Source of the DNA: Adiantum capillus-veneris
Lineage: Eukaryota > Streptophyta > Polypodiopsida > Polypodiales > Pteridaceae
Direction of reading: 5' to 3'
DNA length: 64,000 nt
Assembly (NCBI GenBank): GCA_014529385.2
Contig: CM043949.1
Coordinates: 109,639,977 to 109,703,976, forward strand
Below the pieces are notes generated by a model, which saw nothing but the letters and a program-made list of their open reading frames with translations, did not search any database and was not told where the DNA came from. Every line of letters starts with the position of its first letter. Within the stretch, counting starts at the first letter, position 1. Of the stretch, positions 43,238 through 54,961 are shown piece by piece. The translations under genes were made by a program, and so were the position numbers.

Positions 43238-43500
43238 TTCCCCCTTTCTATTCTGGTGCCCGTCCCCAAGCACTGTTGAAAAAGTGTCCTTGGAGGCTGT
43301 GGAAGGTTTTGATTGGTTGTTGATGGGCTGATCTTCATTTTGTCGTTGGATTTGTTGATGAGGTTCAATTTTCTGCAACATCTTCATTGGTCCAAGTAGT
43401 CGATTTTGAGAGATGATGTTGCATTTGTCCATTGTAATAGCATCATGATGAGGTTGCTGTTTATTTATGAAAAATATGTACAAGAGAAGTAGAATGATGA
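43238..43500 (-). mobile_element. 3' end of an LTR element's internal region
   Basis: The sequence on the inner side of the polypurine tract has an open minus-strand frame of about 80 codons, rich in Gln, Asn and Lys (MLQKIEPHQQIQRQNEDQP). This looks like the tail of a retroelement polyprotein but has no domain. The element is cut to the right. Confidence 0.4.
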
Positions 43501-44220
43501 GGTTCTAAATTAGGGTCTATAACCTGGATGACCAGAGGGAAAAAACCCAGTGGAAAAAAAGTGCCTTTGGGATAAGCGCATTATTGGAGTACTTCTTAGC
43601 ATGGGAAATATTAATAAAGTATTGAAGGGATTATTTGCTAATAGATATGGAATTAAAAAGGTAGCAAATATGAGAGGGTAGCATGATGGAACATTTGTTG
43701 CCTGTTGTAGTCCACTCAAGGTGCATGGGTGGAAGCAAAAAAGAGTGTCTAATACATATGTCCAATAATGGGACATCCTATTTATGCATACACAAAAATG
43801 CATGGAAAACAATATGCTGTGCAAGAAATATTTTGAGGGGATCTTCAAAAAGATGGTGTAGCTATAAAAGCATATGACATGGCTTTACAAGCTGGCACCT
43901 CTTTAAGAATGGTTTTCGTTGGCGAGGGTATGTGCTCTCATCTTACTGTGCATTGTGCGTGAGTGTTGGACTCTACGACACTCCACCACTTGTAAGTTAA
44001 TAGAATTCGACTCTTATGCTCATCTCATCCAGCATGAGCAACATGTCTTTAGATATGCTCAACTCTTCCAGCTTGAGCGTAAGCCTAATAACTTCGACTC
44101 TTAGCACAGAGTTTAATATGACTTGAAGCTTTGGGACTAATGCTTTGCTCATTTTATGGCTCAGCAGCCCGACTCTAACTATGCCAAAGAGTGTTTTTTG
44201 CACCCTGGAGACTTGACTTT
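43501..44220. other. unassigned segment next to the chromovirus
   Basis: Short open frames only. The right part (44000-44220) may be the end of the chromovirus or its LTR, since the minus-strand frame downstream of integrase runs into it. No LTR boundary is visible. Confidence 0.35.
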
Positions 44221-47200
44221 TTACATTCTTGTGCTTACTACAAACATTTCTTCAGGTAAAAGTAAGCTCGAATCCTCAAAAAGAGGATTACTGAAGGACC
44301 AAGTTGGCATTGAAGGTTTCTTTTGCCATACCTGTTTTATCATCTTTGAATCTACATTCTCGTTGGTTGGGTTGTCCTTCTTTGATTGTGAAGAGTCCAT
44401 TATCCGTTTGATTCTCCAATTAGGCATGTTGATAGGAGTCATTGATGTTGTTGTAGGCATGTGTTGGCTTTTGGGGTCCTTAGAAGGGCTGTAAAAGACT
44501 AATATGGAATGCATTGTGAATGTGCGATTGTGAAAGTAAATTTAAACAAAATGGAGCATCATTTATTACAAAAGAAATCTTGAATGCACCATAAAAACGA
44601 GGATGTACTTTTACAAAAAGATTTGTGTCAATACTTTTAATTCTTCGCTTTAAAATTCGAAGCATATGTGATGTGTATTAGCATGCTTAGTGTAAAGCTT
44701 TGTGAATGCTTGATAGTAGAATGAACACTTTCATAAATTTCTTGATCATTTGTGAAAAACTATCCGCAAAGAACACAAGATTAGAAAGATGTGAAGGAAG
44801 AGTAAGAAGTGAGTGACCATACACAATCTCAAATGGAGATTTACATGTAGTAGAGTGAGTGGTATTGTTATAAGAAAACTGTAAAATATGGAGGTATTCA
44901 TCCCATTTCTTTGATTGGAAAGAAGCATAAGCTTTCAACAAATCAACAATGATACAATTACATACTTCCATTTGACCATTAGAATAGAATGCAAAAGTAA
45001 AATCAAGTGCAATGCCAAGATTTTCAAAAGCTACAGTCCAAAAAGCACTACAAACGTTGGAATCTTTATCAGATATGATTACTTTTGACAAACCATGATG
45101 AAAAAAGACAACTTTAAGAAAAATAAGTGCAGCTTGATATTTTGTAAGAGTTTTCTTGCATGGAATGAAATATGCTTGTTTAGAAAAACGATCAATGACC
45201 CAAACCATATCATGCTTGTGAAAAGTGTGTAGGAAACAAATAACAAAATCCTTAGAAATATGTTCCTAAGGTTTTTCAATAATGGAAAGAGGATGTAAAA
45301 TGCCCAATTTCTTACGTGTTGCCAATATTATCTTTTGGAAAATCAAACAACATGAGGTATACTATTCAACATCACTTTTCATAGTAAGCCAATAAAAATC
45401 ACGACATAAATTATAAAAAGTAGCAGAAAATCCTCTATGTCCAACATGGGGTGGTTTGTGTGATGCTTCAATGAGTAAAAGAAAAATTCTTGTATTGTAT
45501 ATTCCAATAATGTGTGCACAAAATTGTCAAGCATATGAAACCATGTGGTTTTGAAATCATCATCTTGTGCATAAGTATCAAGTATAGAATCAAATGAAGT
45601 ACCCGTAATGGTTGATAGATTATTAAGAGAGCGTATTTGACTCAAGACATCAGGTGAAACATTTTCTTTATCACGTTGGTATTGAATGTTGGGTTGAAAA
45701 TTTTGAATGAAAAAAATCCACTTAATATGTTTATCATCTATTAAGGACTGAGGTTATAAATACTTGATAAATTGTTGATCAGTTTTGATTATCAAATCAA
45801 CACCCATTAAATAATGTTTACAAATCTTTAAAGCATACACCGCAATAGTCAATTATTTGTCATATATACTGAACTTCCATTTAGAAGGTTTAAATTTACG
45901 CTTGCATAAGAAGTGCGCCAATACATTTTCCATTAGCATCAATGACTACAACAAAGAATGGTCTATCAAAATCAAGCAATTGTAGGATAGGTACATGAGT
46001 TAAAGCATTCTTAAATGTAGTGAATGAGCTTTCTTATAAATCAATCCATACATAAGGAGTGTTTTTATTTGACAAGACATTAGTGTCCGTGACTACAACA
46101 AAGAATGGTATATCAAAATCAGGCAATTGTAAGACAGATGCATCAGCTAAAGATTCTTGATGAGTGTAGTGAATGAGATTTCTTGTAAATCAATCCATAC
46201 ATAAGGAGTGTTTTTCTTTGACAAGAGAATCAAATAAAGTGTTTTATAAGCAAAATTACAAAAAAACTTCTTGTAATAACTGCAAAACCCAATTAAAAAA
46301 CGTAGCTTATGCAAATTTTTGGGTGTAGGCATGATTAAATAGCTTCAATTTTATTGGGGCCTACATGAATTCCCTTTCCCAATACAATCTGTCCCAAATA
46401 CTCAATTTTAGGCTAGAAAAATGAAGTCTTTTTGGGATTCATATACAAGTGATTTTGAAATATAAGGTTAAATACAAGTGATAAATGTAATTTATGCTCT
46501 TGTTCAAATATATCAAACCCAAAATATCATCAAAAAAAGATAATGACAAAATCGGGATGGTCAATAAAAATCATGTTCATCATACATGTGAAAGTGGTCG
46601 GTGCATACGTCAGACCAAATGGCATGACAAGCAATTCATAGAGCCTTGTTTGTGTCTTGAACGTAGTTTTGTAAACGTCTTCCTCACATATTTTAACTTT
46701 GGTGGTACCCCAATTTAAGGTCAATTTTGTTGAAAATGTTTGCCTCTTTTAGGTTGTCTAGCAAGTCATCAACTCTGGGAATAGGAAACCTATTCTTAAT
46801 GATGATCTTATTTAAATCCCAACAACCAATACACGTACAAAAGGTTCCAATTTTCTACTTAACAAGAAGTACTAGAGCTCTGTGTGGTGAACTACTAGGC
46901 CGTATAAGTCCTCAGTCAAGTACGTCGATGATTTTGGTTTTGTATCTCCTTGTGTGCAGTTGGGTTTACACGATATGATGCTTTATAGGGAGGTTCACTA
47001 CCTGATATAATGTCAATTTATGGTCTTCAGGGTGTGAAGGTGGAATTCTAGGAGGGAAATCATACAATCTTTAAACTGTGAAAGAAAGTCATCATTTGAA
47101 GAATGATATGGGGTTTTGGTTTTAGCAGAAAGTTGGTTTACAAACAATAGGTATATTTTTCCTTGCTTTTGAATGGCTCATTTGGCTTGAGTGTGAGAAA

Positions 47201-48600
47201 GAAGATGTTCCAGGATTTCTTGGATGGAGAAGGCTTTGTTTTCATGGGTGAGATTCAATGCGCGTGTCTTGTAGTTGATTGATGGGTTAAACTCATGTCA
47301 AAAATGTATTCCCAAAATCAATATATTGATACCATACAATGATGCGACTAAAAATATATTTGTATGTGAAAATTCACCAATGCAAACTTCAACGGTGACT
47401 TGAGTCTTATAGCCAAAATGTTGATTATTAAAATCAATATTTACTTTATGAGGTGAAGAGAGTTTAGAGAGAGAGAGTTGTGACAATCTTGTGGAGATGA
47501 AATCATGACTACTATCATCATCTAAGAGAAATGTGATATCTTCACCCTTAACTGTGCCCTTCACTTTTAGTAGTGTGTGGGGTTGTAGGAATACTTAGAG
47601 AAGGGTTGTCATTGGCATCATATACAGGATCATAGCCCTCACCGCAATTGGCTTCAACTTCTTCGTCATCAAGAATAACATCTTCAATGAGGTTAACTAT
47701 TGCACCATTTGGGCAGTTGTTGTTGAATGGTCCTTAGTTGGGATTACGTGTGACTCCATTGGGTTGGCTATTGGAATGACAATTGCTCTTACCAGTGTTG
47801 TTTGGGCACTTATATGCACAGTGGCCAAAATGAGAACAGTTTTAAAGCATTTCACCTTTTTGTTACTGTGAGCGGATGTGGCTATTATTGTTGCCATGGG
47901 GCTGAGAAGGTGTAGCAAAATTGTCAAATCTACGTCTCTTGAAGAAGGATGACTTTGATTTCTATTCTTGTCGAGGTTTAGGAGAGAAAGGAACTCTCTT
48001 GTTATGGTTAGTGTTAGTAGGTTGATCAGTGTGGGGTTGATTTCCACCTTTCTTTTTTTCACATTAAGAGCCAAGTTAATAGCTTTTGACAATGAATCTT
48101 GTTCAAACATATTTACCTCAACACCAATTTATAGTACTAACTCGGATATGTACTTACGCTTTAGATTCCCGCAACTGACATGTTCAATGGCTTACAATTG
48201 AATGAGATAGTTTTAGAAACGATTCGTGTCATCCTATACATCTTCATTTCTATCTTGATGAGTTAAATCCCATTGGCGACTGTGTAAGAAATGGGATAGA
48301 AAAAAAAATTTAAATGCATGCCAAGTACATGGTCATCCACCGTATTGTTTGGTGGCATTCCACTATAGTGCATCACTATTGGTAAGGCAATTTGATGCAC
48401 ATTTGACCATGTCAAGTTTAGAGAAGTATTCATCATGAAAGTAGTCATCAAATTGACTAACCCATGCCAAAACAGTGCTAACATCTTTAGTGCCTTCAAA
48501 ATCCTTGAAAGTGAAAGCCTTTTTGGTAATTTTGTTTCGCTTTGGAGTAGGTGCAATGTGTAATAGTTTATCTTCTAAATCTTGTCTTCGCATGCGCTCA
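44221..48600 (-). pseudogene. chromovirus (Ty3/gypsy) gag-pol, heavily decayed
   Basis: All parts are in normal order on the minus strand. Gag start FTFKDFEGTKDVSTVLAW (48363-48593) is preceded by a repeated helical stretch. A zinc-knuckle remnant CSHFGHCAYKC lies near 47830. The protease region 47298-47564 has LLDDDSSHDFIS, where the active-site Gly is Asp. The RT core 46490-46724 has KTTFKTQTRLYELLVMPFGLTYAP, with the catalytic motif FFDD reached only through a frameshift in a T run. RNase H starts LDFDRPFFVVVIDANGKCIGALLMQ (about 45900-45960). The integrase core 44687-45208 contains WVIDRFSKQAYFIP, SDKDSNV and NGQMEVCN, and the chromovirus C-terminus 44480-44640 has FYGAFKISFVIND and SHIHNAFHISLLQP. 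More than ten stops and shifts. A 148-bp tandem duplication lies in RNase H. Confidence 0.8.
45943..46226. repeat. tandem duplication inside RNase H (two 136-bp units)
   Basis: Units 45943-46078 and 46091-46226 share GACTACAACAAAGAATGGT at the start and GGAGTGTTTTT.TTTGACAAG at the end, with scattered changes between. They lie 148 bp apart, which is not a multiple of three. Both copies have diverged, so the duplication is old. Confidence 0.9.
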
Positions 48601-48735
48601 TATGCAAGTGTGCAATAGCTTATCTTTGCATGTGCTCATATGCAAGTGATTGTTGCATATGTCAACTTTTGCACTGTGCAATAACTTATCTTCTAACTCT
48701 TGTCATTGTATGCGCACATATGTAAGTGATTGTTG
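48556..48735. repeat. degenerate ~55-65-bp repeats in gag leader
   Basis: Three imperfect copies of a unit containing ATAGTTTATCTTCTAAATCT, TTGTCTTCGCATGCGCTCAT and ATATGCAAGTG appear in a row. On the minus strand each encodes a helical segment (SLAYEHMQRQ-like, LEDKLLH). Such short helical repeats at the start of gag may have formed a coiled coil. Confidence 0.6.
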
Positions 48736-49534
48736 CAAATTTGTGAGTTGTTTTGCAATTGTGGGTGGTTGTGGAAGGTGAGCCATGATTGGTGTGCATG
48801 CAATGAGAAAATAAAAGAAAAAAATAATAAATTTTTACTCGATTGTAAGATCGGTGATGATGCCCAGTCCAAATGCATGGCACCAAGGCAAGGTTGAAAT
48901 TTGGCAATCAGTTGAGCAAGTTAGTATGCGAAAAAATTGAAATTTTTTGAGACTGAACTCCATTTTTCCATTAGTAGACAAAAATCAACAAAAGAATCCA
49001 GCTTTCACAATCTATTTCAGATAGTAGAGTCGGATTCTATTTAGTTTAAGTCATGTATAATTGGAGCTATATACAGGTGAGAATTGTCAATCGACGAGAT
49101 CCTCGGTCAATGGAAATTGTGTAGCTTGAGGATTTTTGCCGAATTCTTCGAGAGCCATTGTGGTCGTTGATTTTGTTCTTTCAATTCGATTGCTTCCTCT
49201 CCCCCTATTGAGTAGTACCTCTTCTTTTCTCTAGCAAAAACTGAGACCGACTTTCCAAAATTCTTTCAAGGAAATCCGATGTTGAGTCGGGTTCACCACT
49301 TAGCCAAGCTCTTTAAAAACTTATTCTCCTCATGCCCGCATGCATTTGTCTTCACAAATCCACAAAATCTAGTTATTATTTTGAATTCAAGTGTTTCTCA
49401 TACTTGGTTGCAACGATTGATGAGCACGAACAACTTGATTAATCGCCGATTGAACTTCAATTTGCAAATTCGATGTTGTTGATTTATAATTCCTCCTTAG
49501 AATTAGAAATTGAGTGTTGATTACCTCAAACCTA
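48736..49534. other. presumed leader of the chromovirus
   Basis: The region lies between gag and the decayed primer-binding site. No coding frame is supported. Confidence 0.4.
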
Positions 49535-49548
49535 GGGCTTTGATACGA
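49535..49548 (-). promoter_or_regulatory. decayed primer-binding site of the chromovirus
   Basis: On the minus strand it reads CGTATCAAAGCCCT, which differs at few positions from the initiator-Met PBS TGGTATCAGAGCC. It lies about 0.95 kb upstream of the gag core. The 5' LTR would start just right of it but shows no clear terminus. Confidence 0.4.
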
Positions 49549-50838
49549 TTTTTGGGAGAACGGATGCATAATCTATTCAAATTGTTCCACACACACACAC
49601 GCATCAATCACTCTCTCACCATCTCTCCCAAAACCAAGTACACACAAATAGACAAGGACACCACACACACACACACACACATTGTTCATGAACAAAATAA
49701 TAAGTCATATTGCCTCATATTGATTGAAGATAATTAGCCAGGGAGTTGAATTACGAGAACTTACCTAATAGGGTATAATCTAAACCTCCCTTCATTAATG
49801 ACCACTCACAATCCACCTTGGCACTATATCCTAGCTAGGGACAAATCTATGGATAGATGGAGTTTGTTTGTTTTTATAAAAAATCGGAAGATAGTTACTA
49901 GCTGTGTACAGTAAAAGGCTTCAATATTTATTTATTTATTTTAAATGGGGCAATTTTTAAGGTTTTCCTCTCCAAGACAAACCTTGCACTAAGTTGTCAA
50001 AAATATTTTTCTGCAATTCCTTTCTTGGCAAATATCTTACCCCAATAGTGAAGTTTCACAATGAGAAACATAATCTTTATTGCGTGGTCTTTGACAAACT
50101 TGCCTATTGATACCTATTTCCATGAACTCTGAGCTTGGGAATAAATAACACACACTTAATCACTAGGTAACATCCAACACTTGGCCATACACATACACAC
50201 TCACTATCATTTTTTTGCTAAGAAATTTCAATTTTTCTTCAGACTCTTGCCTACCATTTCTAACAAAAAAGGGGGGGTAGCTCTCATGACCTCAACAGCT
50301 AAAAACACCTTTGTCTTGTGACTAGAATGACTGGTTGTGTGGACGGCCTTACTTTTACATCTAACACAATATTTTGCCCTTGCTTGACTATAGGAACAAT
50401 ACCATGCTTTATCTTAATCCAGATGTTGGAATTAATGAGGAATTAACTTTGAATATTTGTATAGACACACAAGTTTTAGTGTAATTAGCGGCAAAAGCTT
50501 CAAATTTTAACATAAACTCGATGAGAATTTTTTACACATGTTTTAGTGTAATTACCAAAACAAGCTTCAAATTTTAACCTAAAAAACAAGAGAATTTTAA
50601 TTTTCTCTTATTTTCACTGGTTAAGGAAAATGTATTTCTCTAGCCTTGCACTATTCTGCTTGTTCATACTTAACCTGATAATTTATGTGGGAACATGCCT
50701 AGTATTACAACTTTATAATTTTTGTCGAAATACTAACTTCAATAATTATGTAAAACAAAGGATTCTCTCGAGCGCTACAGGCAACGGGTCAATGCAAAAT
50801 AGTAGAACGACGATGACTGGCATGAAAAACCGCTTTTG

Positions 50839-50841
<3 letters not shown>
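49549..50841. other. AT-rich DNA with short CA tracts
   Basis: It contains a (CA)10 run at 49662-49681 and a shorter one near 49591. Two loosely repeated stretches at 50450-50600 share TTTTAGTGTAATTA and CTTCAAATTTTAACC. The left part may be a decayed LTR. No gene is supported. Confidence 0.4.

Positions 50842-50902
<61 letters not shown>
50842..50902. repeat. (CT)30 microsatellite
   Basis: A pure CT run of 61 bp, followed by AAACACACACACA. Open frames of Ser-Leu or Arg-Glu across it are artefacts. Confidence 0.97.
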
Positions 50903-50905
<3 letters not shown>

Positions 50906-52604
50906 CACACACACATTTATGGGTGCTCCGTCCTGTCTATTTAAAGAGTTGGCGAATGCTTTGTTTCCTGCATATGCTTGGCAACTTGCATACCTATTAC
51001 ACACACACAAGCATTTTGTAATTCATTGCACCCATATTGGCTTATTCAACGAGAGAGAAATCAAGTAGTTCCTTGTCCAGCTAGCAACTCCACTATTGTC
51101 ATTGTGCCTTTGTTAGCCGATTCGCTACAGCATCATACGATCTAAATCAACAATTACTTACTATTTAGTAATTGTATCACTTGCAAAGCCCATTATCATA
51201 CATAAGCTTGATACTACACACTCCGATCATACAAAGAAGAGCCACTTTCACAAAAAACGGCTTTAAATGAAGCTTAGTCGGACCGTGAAAACAAAAGTCC
51301 CAACCAAATGATAGACTACATGGCATAACGGCTCATTGCTAGCAGTGATGCCAATTCATCGCCCTCCATTTCCCGGGTTTTTTCAGTTTAGTTTATCAAA
51401 TTTCTATTAACTTTGATTTAGTTTTTATAGCATGAAGTCCAAATTTGAAACTTGGTTCTCATACTAAGTTCCCCTTATATAATGGATAATTTTCTAATTG
51501 GTTAATATCATATTGTGCGACAATTTCCTATTTCAGAGTTAAAATTGACTCTTGTTATTTAGCCATCCTTTAATAATTTCAAGCTAATTGAGGGTAATAC
51601 TTCCTTATCTGACAAAAAGATGCTAATTAATAACACTATTGCTTATATAAAACATTGTTTGCAAAATTACTTTAAAGATACTTTTCTTTCTACTCAAGGT
51701 TCATTACTTAGCCTTGTCTAAATATACCTCTCTAATCGATGGCACATATAAAAATAAAAATAAATGTTTTGAATAGAATGCAAACATTCATAGCAATTAC
51801 AAGTTAGAGTTATTTCTATTGCTTACCACTGTGTGAATATCGATAGGATGGTCAAATTGTAATGCCATGCCTAAAGAGTTAAAATCAATTTTTTATCAAG
51901 AAAGATAGTTTTTGGGTAAAGAAGGCACTAACCTCCTTTAACATAACAGACAAGCATTAAATTAAACTTTATTTAATGCTAGCTACTCAGTTTTGATTTC
52001 TTTTCTCCATAGCCAAGGGAGCTATTGACAATTCATGCTAAACACTATGCTTAGCTTAACACTATGATTGGAAGGTTCTTTTTCATAGCCAGAAGTGATA
52101 GAGTCTATTCATGCCTTAACCTAGCTAAGTATTGTGCTTTGAAAATTTTATTTATACACTACATTCCAATGACAAGACTAGAGTATTTACTCTTAGCTGC
52201 CATAGGCACATGTTCTAGACAAGATTTTATTCTCATCATCGAACAAATTTGAATGCATGGATAAGAGGGACATGTATGACAACTATCGAGTCCGTCCTAT
52301 ACCTGCATTCCATACCTAAACAAAAATGTTGATGACTTTTTGTTTGCATGATGGTTGCAGGTAAGGATTCCAACTTCTTTCTTCTTTGAATTCAAATGCT
52401 GCTCGACCAGACTTAGCAGGAAAACATCTTATGCTGCCACTTCATTTTTTTCTTCATAGATGTGATAAAAACATCAAAATTCTATTTCAATTGTGCAGAT
52501 ATTTAATGGAAAAAGTGTATGTGCCCATTTTTATTTACCTTTGTCAATTCTCTTTTTGAATCGTATGGTTCAAGTTGTGAATAAGGTATATAGATTAATA
52601 CTCC

Positions 52605-52605
<1 letters not shown>
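50903..52605. other. AT-rich DNA, nothing recognised
   Basis: No repeat pair, RNA gene or coding frame can be supported on either strand. Confidence 0.45.

Positions 52606-52644
<39 letters not shown>
52606..52644. repeat. (AC)19 microsatellite
   Basis: A pure CA run of 39 bp within AT-rich DNA. Confidence 0.97.
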
Positions 52645-52646
<2 letters not shown>

Positions 52647-54369
52647 TACAAGAGAATAGGTATGATAGTGATAGCCTACATCTGCACACACACTTAGCAT
52701 AAGAGTTGAGAGAAGAATCTTGCAAGAGAATGGCATAAAAATTATAGCCCCCAAACTCCACGGCACATTTTCTGGAGTTGAGCATTTAATTTTATTATTG
52801 ATCTATTTTAGGTGCCAAATATTTGAGGCTCCTCTTTACACTTTGGTTCATGAGTGGTAGCTATCACTTATTGCATGACCCTTTAAAGGCTTCTCACTAA
52901 ATATGTACATGGGAACCATATTGGCTCATTGGTAAAAATAACTACAACAGTATGCAAATGTAAATAGTTGAGAATTGCTGGCGCCTTCTCCTTAGTTCCC
53001 AAAGTTCCAATCTACACATCATCAACTTGTTATTAGTAAAAATAAAAGACAACACAATAATTAACCATTACATGCCAACTATCCCAATTGTAATTCTAAC
53101 TATATACAATAGGAGGACGCCCATTCTCATAACATTTGTAATTGCTTGCTCTACTATATAAAGAGGTGCTTGATTAGGAGAGGCACGCTCAATTTGGTCT
53201 ACTCTTGTGAGCACATCACATTAATGGAGTTGACGGGCATGGTTAGTTAAAAACCCATTTTTTTATTTTCTTGAGGGACCTTAGGGGCAATGATGGCATT
53301 TGCCTTGGATATTGGGTAGAAATCCCCAGTTTAGAGCAAGTTTCTCACATTACCCTCTCTTCTTGAATTCTTGTTGCCTACATGATTGGCCAAATTCAAG
53401 AGTTTCCTTGGTCCCAAAACCCTTCTCTTTTTGCCTTCTTCCGCGATTCTCCCCTTTCTTTGTTTTGGGATTTTAGTGCACAACTTATTTTTTGTTCAAG
53501 CTTTTAAGATCCCCTTTTGCAACTCCATGATCAATTTGATGACATCAAGATTAAGGCATGAGGGGTACACATTAGTTGTGAAAATTTAGAGCTTTAGTTT
53601 TTGCACTGGCAGAGCTGGCCTTTATACTGCTCACCACGGATCTTTATTGTCTCTATCTGCAGTTTTTTGTAGGGACTTGATCAATGCAAGGAGGCTAGAA
53701 GATGAAATCCAATCCCTAGAAGCCCCTATAGGATGCAATACCGACAACTTTATGCAATCATCAAAGGAGATCTTGCATGTAACAAAAGGCCGTCCATTTT
53801 TCAAGCCAATTGTTCAAAGCATATGCAATCAATTGGGGCCCAAGCTACGTTTTTGTCAAGCCTAAGCTGAGTGCAATGAGTGCTCAATCTCAAGAACAAG
53901 AAGGTACACTAGCAACAGGAGTCGCTCATCATCAGTTGTTGGTGATTATGGTTTCAAGAATATTACTTTTCAATTTGTCTTGTTTCTTTGAGCACTTGTT
54001 CACATTAGCTCATTAGCCGTAGCTATTATTAATAACACACAAATCCTCTTTTTAAAGATTGATGTATGTCACAAAAAAGGTCGTGTCTATGCCGTTATCA
54101 TGTTGCCCACAAATTTGTTATTCCTTGTCATAAAATCTAATATCTAACTATCCCAAATGATTTTCTCATATTGAACTGATCATTTAATGTGGGAAAATGA
54201 ATGAGAACAAGAGTTAGAATATAGATGTGTGCTTTTCGATCTATCTCAGCACGTGATCAAAAGGGAGAGAAGGCTACCTCTCATTAAGGGTCCAAAAGGG
54301 AGATGGTCTACCAAATAGCAATGAGCAGACCTTAGGGTTAGCTTCATTAAAGACCTCCAAAAGTTAGTG
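52645..54369. other. unassigned segment
   Basis: A 70-codon plus-strand frame at 53647-53865 contains RDLINARRLEDEIQSLEAP, which faintly recalls the helix at the start of Golgi SNAREs. It lacks the rest of that family and I do not assign it. Nothing else is recognised. Confidence 0.35.
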
Positions 54370-54610
54370 TTAAAATTCCTTAGGCCTAGGACCTTTAGGT
54401 ACTTTAGAACTTAGGCAGACCTTAGGCAAGCTAGGCATGTGCTTGAGGTGCTTGTCGTGCTTGAGCTAGCTAAGGTGCTTGAGATGACTAAGGTGCTTGT
54501 CGTGCTTCATGACTAAGGTGCTTAAGGTGCTTAAGGTGCTTGAGGTACTTGAGGTACTTGATGACTAAGATGCTTGAGGAGCTTGAGGTGCTTGAAGTCA
54601 AATAGGTGCC
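54370..54610. repeat. AGGTGCTTG-type tandem array and flank
   Basis: Units TAAGGTGCTTGAGGTGCTTG and shorter 9-bp forms (AGGTACTTG, AGGTGCTTA) repeat from about 54435 to 54598. The left flank GGCCTAGGACCTTTAGGTAC and ACTTAGGCA..GCTAGGCA matches the inverted flank of the array at 16420-16610. The two loci share one larger repeat. Confidence 0.75.
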
Positions 54611-54734
54611 TACAAAAGAGGGGGTGAGCCCAAGAAGTAGTGGATGAGAGAGAACACACATGCACCCTTTCAAGGGTCACCCCTTCCACAAGAGGTATAT
54701 AGGATACATGTCAAGCCCCTAGCAAGGTGGTAAT

Positions 54735-54961
54735 TGGAATTAGGGTTACAGGAAAACACACAAAGCTTGGAGAAGACGAAGGAACCTCAAGGCACACAAA
54801 CAGAGAGTATATTACTTAGTGTGCAATGGAAATATGAGTTAGCCCTAGAGTGATGGGCATATATACAATGCACAGGGGGGGAAACCTCCTAGTGAGGGAA
54901 AAAATGCCCCGACGGTCCTAAGTGTGTTCACATACATCACTACCACATGTGTATGGTAACA
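54735..54961 (-). mobile_element. 3' LTR of copia element 2
   Basis: On the minus strand the LTR starts TGTTACCATACACATGTGG at 54961, preceded by the purine tract CCAAGGGGGGTTT, and ends near CTAATTCCA at 54735. It is a diverged, full-length match of the copia LTR at 37345-37570 (shared: AGTGATGT.TGTGAACACA, CTCACTAGGA, GCCCATCACTCTAGG). It directly follows the end of copia RNase H, as expected. Confidence 0.8.

Noticed and set aside
53647-53865. Short frame with RDLINARRLEDEIQSLEAP, possibly a Golgi SNARE exon
   Set aside because: Only about 15 residues recall the SNARE helix; no splice-consistent neighbours or other parts of the family are present.
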